Position numbers and translations under genes: made by a program
Part shown: piece after piece, positions 24,774-31,818 of the stretch
How the letters are laid out: every line of letters begins with the position of its first letter
Numbering within the stretch: the first letter of the stretch is position 1
The notes under the pieces: model-generated
What the model was told of the DNA's origin: nothing
Databases searched by the model: none
What the model saw: the letters and a program-made list of their open reading frames with translations, nothing else
Assembly: GCF_902364025.1 (NCBI RefSeq)
Contig: NZ_CABJCG010000008.1
Location: 195,897 to 259,896 of the forward strand
Direction: 5' to 3'
DNA: 64,000 nt
Source: Enterocloster lavalensis
Lineage (GTDB): Bacteria > Bacillota > Clostridia > Lachnospirales > Lachnospiraceae

Positions 24774-26162
24774 TTATAAACTGTGGATGCCCTGCTCGTG
24801 GGCATTATCAAATTCAATATCCAGGTAACGGGCCACCTCGCGCAGTACGGGCAGATAGCTGCCGTAAGCGCCGCCCAGGTGATGAATATAGGGGCCGAAC
24901 ATCAGCTTCTCCTCCCAGCGCTTCCAGTCGTCCACCTCAAACCACACGTAGGTGCCGTTGGTCTCCGGCCCGGTGGTGGTGGTGCCCTCACCGGCGAACA
25001 GATAGTATTTGCCGTCGATATCGTCGAAGCGGCACACGGTCAGATGCCCCTGCTTCAGCTCGAACCGCTCCTGTCCGTCCACCAGCCGCGCCTTGCTGCT
25101 CTCAGCCTTTAAGGAGTAGGGGAAGGGTCCGCAGTGCCACAGAAGCTCCGCATTGTCGTTCTGGGGATGACGGATGGTCAAGTCGGCCAGGAAGCCGGGC
25201 TCCTCGTACAGGTTGCAGGCCCGCAGGATCGCCAGGGTGATGGCACCGTTCATATCCGTCTCACAGGCCAGCGGATAACCTGCATCCGCCATCTCGCCCA
25301 ACACCACGCAGGGGCAGACGCCCAGCACGGCCGGGAATGCGGACCAGCACTCAAACGCGCCCACGGAACAGTTGTTTTCCTCCATGATTCCCTGGATGGC
25401 GATCTTGGTGGCCGCGGCCTTTTTTACATTCTCTTCCGTCATGGCGCTGCTGTCCATCCGGCTGGTCAGATCCTCATAGTAGGTCTTGAATACCGGATCG
25501 TTGTCCGCGATCAGCTTCTTGGCCCGCTCCGCAACCGCGTAGGGCGATACCGGGATGGTGGTCACGCCGAAACGGTTGATCAGATTGGCCTCGTTGGTCA
25601 TCACGCTCATAAAGGGCACCGGGCGCTCGCCGATCTTAGCCACCCGCAGGTCTTTCAGGGCCTTTAACACCGTGGCCACCCGCAGGAAGTTCTCATAACC
25701 GTTTTTGAAATCATCGCTCTCGGTCTCGCAGTTATAGATGTAGCTGTACTTCACACCGTGGCGGCGGAGCACCTTGGTGGCTGCAAACATACCGCACTGG
25801 GTATCCCGGCCTCTGGCCTCGTCGCTGTTGGGACGCTCGTCCCTTGCGCCCCATACCAGGGTGGGCAGTTTGAAGGCCGCTGCGATCTGGGCGGCAACCT
25901 GCTCCTCGCCGAAGTCGCAGAACGGGATGAACAGGGCGTCAACGCCGGCCCTGCGGAACTTTTCCACCACACCGGGAACCTTTGCGGTATCCCACATGAT
26001 GCCGTTCTCGCACTGATCGTCCACATCCACGATCTCCACCGCGTCGGGCTTGATATTCCGTATCACGGCCATAAATTTGTCCTTCTGCCGTTTTGCCTCC
26101 TCCATGCTGAGAAAGCTGCGCTTCACCGGTGCCACGCCTAATGTCAGTTTCTGTTTATACAT
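24774..26162 (-). CDS. L-fucose/L-arabinose isomerase-family sugar isomerase
   Basis: 462 residues from the ATG at 26162-26160, preceded by GGGGGATTGACC; the frame upstream overlaps the kinase gene further. The alpha/beta N-terminal domain (MYKQKLTLGVAPVKR, VDDQCENG, IPFCDFGEEQVAAQIAAAF) and the C-terminal domain with AFECWSAFP, PLACETDMNGA and the final HHLGGAYG resemble the fucose isomerase-related group. It should interconvert an aldose and a ketose using a divalent metal. It overlaps the kinase gene by 8 bp. Sequence alone does not decide among L-fucose, L-rhamnose-like, sulfo- or deoxy-sugars. Confidence 0.82.
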   Translation of the reverse strand: MYKQKLTLGVAPVKRSFLSMEEAKRQKDKFMAVIRNIKPDAVEIVDVDDQCENGIMWDTAKVPGVVEKFRRAGVDALFIPFCDFGEEQVAAQIAAAFKLPTLVWGARDERPNSDEARGRDTQCGMFAATKVLRRHGVKYSYIYNCETESDDFKNGYENFLRVATVLKALKDLRVAKIGERPVPFMSVMTNEANLINRFGVTTIPVSPYAVAERAKKLIADNDPVFKTYYEDLTSRMDSSAMTEENVKKAAATKIAIQGIMEENNCSVGAFECWSAFPAVLGVCPCVVLGEMADAGYPLACETDMNGAITLAILRACNLYEEPGFLADLTIRHPQNDNAELLWHCGPFPYSLKAESSKARLVDGQERFELKQGHLTVCRFDDIDGKYYLFAGEGTTTTGPETNGTYVWFEVDDWKRWEEKLMFGPYIHHLGGAYGSYLPVLREVARYLDIEFDNAHEQGIHSL

Positions 26163-27114
26163 GGTCAATCCCCCTTTTATAAAATTCCACACGGCGATCT
26201 ATCTCCGTGTAGTTGATCTCTCCTGTTTCCATAAAATCCTTTACCGTTTCCATATCCGGTATGGCGGCCCGGCCGCCGATGCGGGTGCATTTGATGGCGG
26301 AGACGGCGCTGGAAAACTGCGCGGTCTTCTCCACCGTCCAGCCCTGGAGCAGTCCGGCAAGAAACGCTCCGTGGTACACATCCCCGGCTCCCACGGTGTC
26401 CACTACCTCCACCTGGTAGGCGGGAAGCTCAAAATACCCCTCCGCGCTCAGCCCCACGCAGCCCTTTTCCCCAAAGGTAAACACCACGATCTCCGGTCCG
26501 CGCTCCATCACCCTGCGGCAGCTGGCCTCATAATCCCGGCCCTCAAACATGGCATCGTAGACGAATTCGGAAGCCACAAACACATCCACCATAGGGATGA
26601 ACTCCCCCAGCTCGTCTGAATAGGAATCTGCGTCCAAAAAAACCTTGACCCCGGCCTGCCTGGCGGCCTTTGCAGCCTCAACCGCCACGTCGTCCAGCAT
26701 CGCAAGGTGCAGATACCGGGCGTTCTTCACCACTTCTAACGGTAGCTCTTCCTTTGTCATCTTCTCCGCCGTGCCCAGGTTGTAGATAATGGCACGGCCC
26801 ATGGTCTCCCGGTTGCTCAGCACCACGGACAGGCTTGTGGATCTTCCCTCCCGCATCAGCAGACCGCCTGTATCGATGCCATGCCGGATAAAATCCTTTT
26901 CGCAGAAACGGCCGTAGCTGTCGCTTCCCACTGCTCCAAGCACCGCGCACCGGGCGCCCAGTCTGGCCGCGGCCACAAGGCCCGTGGCCACCTTGCCGCC
27001 ACCCTGCCAGCTCAGCTCCCGAATCCGTTCGCCTCCGTTGGGTTCCGGAAAGTGATCCACATTGACCGCGAAATCCAGGCAGGGCATGTCGATCCCTACC
27101 ACATCAAACTTCAT
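26155..27114 (-). CDS. PfkB-family carbohydrate kinase
   Basis: 319 residues from the ATG at 27114-27112, behind AGGTGGTGTAAGC. The ribokinase-type fold shows the N-terminal GGKVATGLVAAARLGA (Gly-Gly sugar-binding motif) and the C-terminal DTVGAGDVYHGAFLAGLL with the catalytic Asp in GAGD. It probably phosphorylates the ketose produced by the isomerase, giving the substrate for the class II aldolase. The 3' end overlaps the isomerase gene by 8 bp, indicating coupled translation. Residues around the substrate site do not allow a firm choice of sugar. Confidence 0.9.
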   Translation of the reverse strand: MKFDVVGIDMPCLDFAVNVDHFPEPNGGERIRELSWQGGGKVATGLVAAARLGARCAVLGAVGSDSYGRFCEKDFIRHGIDTGGLLMREGRSTSLSVVLSNRETMGRAIIYNLGTAEKMTKEELPLEVVKNARYLHLAMLDDVAVEAAKAARQAGVKVFLDADSYSDELGEFIPMVDVFVASEFVYDAMFEGRDYEASCRRVMERGPEIVVFTFGEKGCVGLSAEGYFELPAYQVEVVDTVGAGDVYHGAFLAGLLQGWTVEKTAQFSSAVSAIKCTRIGGRAAIPDMETVKDFMETGEINYTEIDRRVEFYKRGIDHV

Positions 27115-27147
27115 GCTTACACCACCTTTTCTCATTTATTTTGAGTG

Positions 27148-28332
27148 CTATTGAACACACATGCCCGCCTTCTTGCGCCGGTTGTAACGGCAGACCAGGC
27201 CAGCGTTGAGACAGGCCGTCAGAAGGACGCATGCGGACATAACCATAAAGGAACGGTGGACCCCGAAACGGTCCGTCATCAGGCCGCCCAGAATATTGCC
27301 CGCCACGGCTCCGATCCCCGCCTGGACCATGGCCAGACGGCTCTGTCCCTGGGAAATCTTTCCCTCCATCACATTTTCGCTGATAAACATCACACAGCTG
27401 TAATAGCTGGTCATGTAGGTTACGCTCTGAAGCAGCTGGGACAGCAGCATCAGGGGAAGCACCCCGCTTCCGGCAAACAGCAGCCTGAGCGCCATCATGA
27501 GCACAGAGAAGATCAGCAGGTTCACCGCGCCGAACCTTCGGATCAGGCGGTTGGCACACATCAAAATAGGCACCTCGCTCATGGCCGATATGAAGCTGGA
27601 CAGGCCCACGATGGACTGGCCGTAGCCCAGTGAGATCACATATACCGAGTAGAAGGTTCCGGTAAAGCTCATCCCCAGCTGCATGATGAAGGCCAGGAAA
27701 AGCACCAGATAAATCTGTTTGTTTTTAAAAATCCGTTTCGAGTCCGGCCCGCTCTCCCGGCTCCGGCTCCTTCCCGTCCTCTCCCGATCCTCCGGCAGGA
27801 GCATTAAGAATCCCACCAGCAGGAAATATCCGGCGCTTCCCAGCACGAAGATCAGCGCGGGACGGCTTTTGAGAAAATTCCCCAGCACCAGGGCGGTGAT
27901 TGCAAAGCCGATTGTGCCGCCCATGCGGATGTGGGCAAAATTGGCTTCCAACTTTGCCGCCAGGTTCGTCACAAGCGCGTCGCTTAACGGCAGAATGGAG
28001 GTGTTGAACAGAGTCAGAAGCACTGTGGCCACCATGAAGGCCCCGAAGCTGACGCGGACCAGATAGCTTAAGATCGCGGCCCCGCTGCCGATGGAGACGA
28101 TGATGAGCACTAATCTGTGCCGGCCGCTCCGGTCGCTTATGTATGCCCACAGGGGCTGTATCAGGATGGATACCACCGGCCCGATGGAGGTCAGAATCCC
28201 GATCTGGAGAGGAGTAATCCCCTGCTGCGTGTAGTAAGCTCCGATAAATGGCATATACAACGCCGTTGTGGTCCATACGAATGTGTTCACCGCCAGCAGG
28301 CGGTATGTCATGGCTTTGCGCCGGCCTTCCAT
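27148..28332 (-). CDS. MFS transporter (MFS_1-like, sugar/nucleoside type)
   Basis: 394 residues, ATG behind GGGAGGGAGATGGGAG. About 12 membrane segments. The first helix region (LLAVNTFVWTTTALYMPFIG) and the loop WAYISDRSGRHRL fit the MFS_1-like group that contains LacY-type oligosaccharide and nucleoside symporters. It is the first gene of the sugar operon (28332 to 21662), 33 bp before the kinase gene. Having both this and a GPH carrier in one operon suggests either two related substrates or import plus export of an end product. Confidence 0.88.
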   Translation of the reverse strand: MEGRRKAMTYRLLAVNTFVWTTTALYMPFIGAYYTQQGITPLQIGILTSIGPVVSILIQPLWAYISDRSGRHRLVLIIVSIGSGAAILSYLVRVSFGAFMVATVLLTLFNTSILPLSDALVTNLAAKLEANFAHIRMGGTIGFAITALVLGNFLKSRPALIFVLGSAGYFLLVGFLMLLPEDRERTGRSRSRESGPDSKRIFKNKQIYLVLFLAFIMQLGMSFTGTFYSVYVISLGYGQSIVGLSSFISAMSEVPILMCANRLIRRFGAVNLLIFSVLMMALRLLFAGSGVLPLMLLSQLLQSVTYMTSYYSCVMFISENVMEGKISQGQSRLAMVQAGIGAVAGNILGGLMTDRFGVHRSFMVMSACVLLTACLNAGLVCRYNRRKKAGMCVQ

Positions 28333-28375
28333 TCTCCCATCTCCCTCCCGGATCGTTTATCTTTTAACTGACCTC

Positions 28376-28426
28376 ATTATACTATTGTAATTCTAGTTTG
28401 TAAACATACTTTTTAAACTAAGTTAT
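28376..28426 (-). promoter_or_regulatory. promoter and ROK operator candidate of the sugar operon
   Basis: Minus strand: -35 TTTACA (28404-28399), 17-bp spacer, -10 TATAAT (28381-28376). The -35 box lies in TTTACAAACTAGAATTA, almost the same as at the 20.1 kb promoter. An additional TTAGTTTAAA half-site lies just upstream. The remaining gap to the small ORF at 28677 is AT-rich with no other gene; a plus-strand promoter for the small ORF is probably in it. Confidence 0.7.
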
Positions 28427-28676
28427 TCAATTTAATTTGTACAAAATGCCGGTACTTTGTATTATGATTCCATGCAAAATTCCAATACCAGCCGGTTTCG
28501 CGGCTAATCTCAGATAGAATAGAGCCTGCGCCTGGCTCTTTTAAGTTAATAATCTTTGTTTACAATCATGTTTTTGGTTATTTTGCGTATTATTAGTTTA
28601 CTTTTTTATGCATAAGTGCTATATTCAGGGCGTAAGATTTGAATCGCAGTTTGGAGAACAAAAGGAGAATACAATT

Positions 28677-28847
28677 ATGAAGGTGATTTTTGAGATGATG
28701 CAGAACTTTATCGGGCGTGGAATGAATGTGCGCGTGGATTTCGTGGGCGGTATACCGATGTTTTCAGCGGTTTCTCTGGAACATAAGGAGTGCGTTTCCG
28801 CGCAGCGCAGTGCAAACAGAGGCTCATCCGCCGTTTACTGCGGATAG
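28677..28847 (+). CDS. small hypothetical protein (56 aa)
   Basis: A 56-codon frame with an excellent ribosome binding site (AAAAGGAGAATACAATT before the ATG) and a strong terminator 25 bp after its stop, so it looks like a complete small transcription unit. The protein starts MKVIFEMMQNFIGRGM, is amphipathic in the first half and carries two Cys near the C-terminus (HKECVSAQ and VYCG at the end). No signal peptide, bacteriocin leader or known domain is recognised. It is isolated between the sugar operon and the cell-wall genes. The function is unknown; it might also be an sRNA with an incidental frame. Confidence 0.5.
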   Translation: MKVIFEMMQNFIGRGMNVRVDFVGGIPMFSAVSLEHKECVSAQRSANRGSSAVYCG

Positions 28848-28870
28848 GCGGCCCCCGCCGGGCCGTAACA

Positions 28871-28920
28871 TATAAAAAACGTTCCGAACTTCCTATTAAA
28901 GGAAATACGGAACGTTTTTG
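28871..28920. terminator. intrinsic terminator after the small ORF
   Basis: AAAAAACGTTCCG and CGGAACGTTTTT form a 12-bp stem around a loop that itself contains TTCCT/AGGAA. It has a T-run on both strands and therefore could also serve the penicillin-binding protein gene from the other side. Confidence 0.85.
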
Positions 28921-29008
28921 TATTCTTGCCAAAACAGACGGTGGAAACAGAACCAGCCGCCATCCAAAGTCCCTCTTTGAATAATATGCGGCGGGTCCGC
29001 CGGTCCCA

Positions 29009-30439
29009 TCACCGGCTCATATAAAGATCAAACAGCTGCCGCGCAATCGGCGCCGCCTCGCGGCCGCCGCTTCCCGCTTCCTCCACCACCACGGTGACCA
29101 CGATCTTCGGGGCCTCGGCCGGGGCGAAACCGGTGAACCAGGCGTGCGTTTCCTTCCCGGTCTCAAATTCCGCCGAGCCGGTTTTAGCCGCCACAGTGTA
29201 GGCGTCGGTACGCACGGCGGAGGCGGTGCCCTCGGTGACTACCGCCCGCATGAGCTCCGTCAAATTGGCCGCTTCCTCGGCGGTCATCAGGTTCCCATGG
29301 GCTGTCGGCAGGAACTTACGAATCTCCTCGCCCCCCACATTTTCCACGTGGTCCAGCAGATAGGGGCGCATCAGGGTGCCGCCGTTGGCGATGGCTGCCG
29401 TGATCAGCGCGTTGTGTAATGGCGTGACCTGGGTGACGCCCTGGCCCATGGAGGTCTGAAGGATTTCCCAGGTCCCGGCCCCGGGCTTCATGGCAAAAGA
29501 GCTCTGCTTGTAGGGCAGCCCGGACAGGGGCAGCGGGGAGTTGAACAATACATCCTGGGCCGTTCTGGCAAACCGGCCCAGATCCAGCTCCAGGCCCAGA
29601 CTGGCAAAGGCCCCGTTGCAGGAATTGGCGAAGGCCAAAGTGAAATCCTGATGGCCGTGGGCATTTCCGTGGTAACAGCGGATCTGGTAGTCGCCGTTTA
29701 CATATAGACCGTTGCAGTCGAACTGGAAATTTTTGTAATCTTCTGGCCGTTCCCGCATGTATTCCAGGGCCGTCACGATCTTGAAGGTGGAGCCCGGCGG
29801 GTACATTCCCTGGGTGACCCGGTTTAACAGCTGGCCCTGGTCGTTTTCCTCGCTGGTCAGGGTTTCCCAGTCGGCGGCGATGGTGTTGGGGTCGTAGCCC
29901 GGCTTGGATACCATGGCCAGTATTTTTCCCGTGTCCGGCTCCATGGCGATCACTGCGCCCCGGCGGTCACCCAGGGCGTCCCAGGCTGCCTGCTGGAGCT
30001 GCGGGTCCAGGGTGGTGTACACATTGTCCCCAAGATTTTTCTCACCGGACATCTGGTTTAACGCCTGCTCCATCAGGTTGACATGGCTTGTCAGCAGGTA
30101 GAAATTGGCCAGGGATTCGATGCCGGTCTTGCCCTTAGTGGAATAGCCCACCGCGTGGTCGAATACGCTGCCGTAGGGGTAGACACGGGTCTCGTTTCCG
30201 TCCCCGTTAATCTGCGTCTCCGCCAGCACGGTGCCGTCGGCGGCCAGGATTTTACCTCGGATAATCCGGTCCGCGAAGCTGTCCAGCCTGGCGTTGTAGG
30301 AATTATTGATCACATCCTCGCCCCTGGCCTGCAGAAAATAAGCCATGTAGGCGATCAGGCCCAGAAACAGGGCCACAATGACGTAGACCAGCTTGAGAAT
30401 ATTCCGGTTTGCCTTCGGATTTGGGTCCGCTTTTTTCAT
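29009..30439 (-). CDS. class B penicillin-binding protein (PbpA-type transpeptidase)
   Basis: 476 residues, ATG behind GAGGAGGCGTAGGCGGA. One N-terminal membrane helix (about 15-35), a short pedestal domain, and a transpeptidase domain with all three motifs: STFK in YPPGSTFKI, SCN in FANSCNGAF, and KTGS in VAAKTGSAEFE. It cross-links peptidoglycan outside the membrane. It is 5 bp downstream of a RodA/FtsW gene. Such SEDS-bPBP pairs (like actinobacterial rodA-pbpA or clostridial spore-wall pairs) form one polymerase-crosslinker complex. It is shorter than classical PBP2/FtsI proteins and lacks C-terminal PASTA repeats. Confidence 0.93.
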   Translation of the reverse strand: MKKADPNPKANRNILKLVYVIVALFLGLIAYMAYFLQARGEDVINNSYNARLDSFADRIIRGKILAADGTVLAETQINGDGNETRVYPYGSVFDHAVGYSTKGKTGIESLANFYLLTSHVNLMEQALNQMSGEKNLGDNVYTTLDPQLQQAAWDALGDRRGAVIAMEPDTGKILAMVSKPGYDPNTIAADWETLTSEENDQGQLLNRVTQGMYPPGSTFKIVTALEYMRERPEDYKNFQFDCNGLYVNGDYQIRCYHGNAHGHQDFTLAFANSCNGAFASLGLELDLGRFARTAQDVLFNSPLPLSGLPYKQSSFAMKPGAGTWEILQTSMGQGVTQVTPLHNALITAAIANGGTLMRPYLLDHVENVGGEEIRKFLPTAHGNLMTAEEAANLTELMRAVVTEGTASAVRTDAYTVAAKTGSAEFETGKETHAWFTGFAPAEAPKIVVTVVVEEAGSGGREAAPIARQLFDLYMSR

Positions 30440-30444
30440 TCCGC

Positions 30445-31788
30445 CTACGCCTCCTCTTCCATTTCCATCTCTTCCTCATCGTTGCGTTTGAGGATATACA
30501 ACCCCTGGATGATCCCGAACAGGATGAAGGTGCCGAGAATCGAGCTGCCGCCGTAGCTGACAAAGGGCAGGGTCACGCCGGTGGAAGGGATGAATTTTGT
30601 CACGCCGCCCACGGTCAGGAACACCTGAATGATGTACTCGAGCCCCAGCCCCAGGGCGATCAGTTTATAGAATACCGCCTGCATCCGCGTTGCGATCATC
30701 ATGAACTGGAGAAAACAGCCCAGGCAGATGAGGAGCACGCAGATGGCGAAAATGGCTCCCATCTCCTCGGAAATAGCGGCGAAGATAAAATCCTTCTCAA
30801 CCACCGGGATTTTCCTCGGAAGTCCCTGGGACAGCCCCATGCCGAACCAGCCGCCCGTACCGATGGCAAAGAGGGACTGGGTGATCTGATAGCCCGTATT
30901 GTCGATGTCCGCCCAGGGATTGCTCCAGGCAAAGACCCGGCGGCGCACATGGTCGAACAGCTGGTAAGCCAGCACGGCCGCCCCGGCCCCGCAGCCGGCC
31001 CCGGCTAACAGGTAGGACCACCGTCCCGTGGCGATAAACAGCATGGCCACGTAGGTGATGAAGAAAATCAGCGCGCCTCCCAGATCCTTGGAGGCCACCA
31101 TGATCACCACGTGGAGAGCGGCCACCGCGGTGGTGACCAGGATGGTTTTGAATTCCAGGGACTGGTAGAACATGGCGGCCACAAAAAACACAAAGGTGAT
31201 CTTTACAAATTCCGACGGCTGGATGGAGATGCCGCCCACGGTCAGGGACAGCTGCGCGCCGAAGCTCTCGTTTCCCGCCACGCAAACCAGCAGCAGCACC
31301 GACAGCCCCGCCGCCGCGTAAACCCACTGCAATTTGCAGAGCTGCCACACCCGTTCCATCACCCAGGGGATCAGCCAGGTGACCGCGGCGCTGATCACCA
31401 CAATGGCAAACTGTTTGACCGCCTTGTCCAGCGACAGCCGCGTCAGCATGATAAAACCCACGCACAAAAGCATGCAGGTATTGTTCACCAGCAGCCGTGA
31501 CACGTTGCGGTAAATCAGGCGGTACAGGTAAATGTAGCACAGGAAAAATACCACCTGGGCCGCATAGAACGCCCACAACTGCATTTTCAGCAGCTCGTCC
31601 CCCGCCTTCAGCGTCAAAACCAGGTACGCCAGGAAATGAATCAGGAACATGCACCGGTTCTGGCGTCCGCACACCTTCTGTTTCCTGCGTTGGTCCGCGA
31701 AGGAAAAGAAGCGGAAATTGGCGTAGGTGTAGACTGCCATCAAAAATATCATCAGGTATTTGGATGTCTCAACGATCAGATTTACCAT
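30445..31788 (-). CDS. FtsW/RodA/SpoVE-family peptidoglycan glycosyltransferase
   Basis: 447 residues, ATG behind AATAGGAGGACT. About 10-12 membrane segments; the SEDS motifs include GGISIQPSEFVKI, the large loop with WADIDNTGYQITQSLFAIGTG, and FIFAAISEEMGAI. The C-terminal SYGGSSILGTFILFG is strongly conserved in the family. It polymerises lipid II glycans together with the adjacent PBP. The C-terminus ends in a short charged tail (KRNDEEEMEMEEEA). The N-terminal ~80 residues form extra membrane segments before the SEDS core, as in actinobacterial RodA-like proteins. Confidence 0.93.
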   Translation of the reverse strand: MVNLIVETSKYLMIFLMAVYTYANFRFFSFADQRRKQKVCGRQNRCMFLIHFLAYLVLTLKAGDELLKMQLWAFYAAQVVFFLCYIYLYRLIYRNVSRLLVNNTCMLLCVGFIMLTRLSLDKAVKQFAIVVISAAVTWLIPWVMERVWQLCKLQWVYAAAGLSVLLLVCVAGNESFGAQLSLTVGGISIQPSEFVKITFVFFVAAMFYQSLEFKTILVTTAVAALHVVIMVASKDLGGALIFFITYVAMLFIATGRWSYLLAGAGCGAGAAVLAYQLFDHVRRRVFAWSNPWADIDNTGYQITQSLFAIGTGGWFGMGLSQGLPRKIPVVEKDFIFAAISEEMGAIFAICVLLICLGCFLQFMMIATRMQAVFYKLIALGLGLEYIIQVFLTVGGVTKFIPSTGVTLPFVSYGGSSILGTFILFGIIQGLYILKRNDEEEMEMEEEA

Positions 31789-31818
31789 AGTCCTCCTATT
31801 GCCGGGGAGCAGGGGCAG

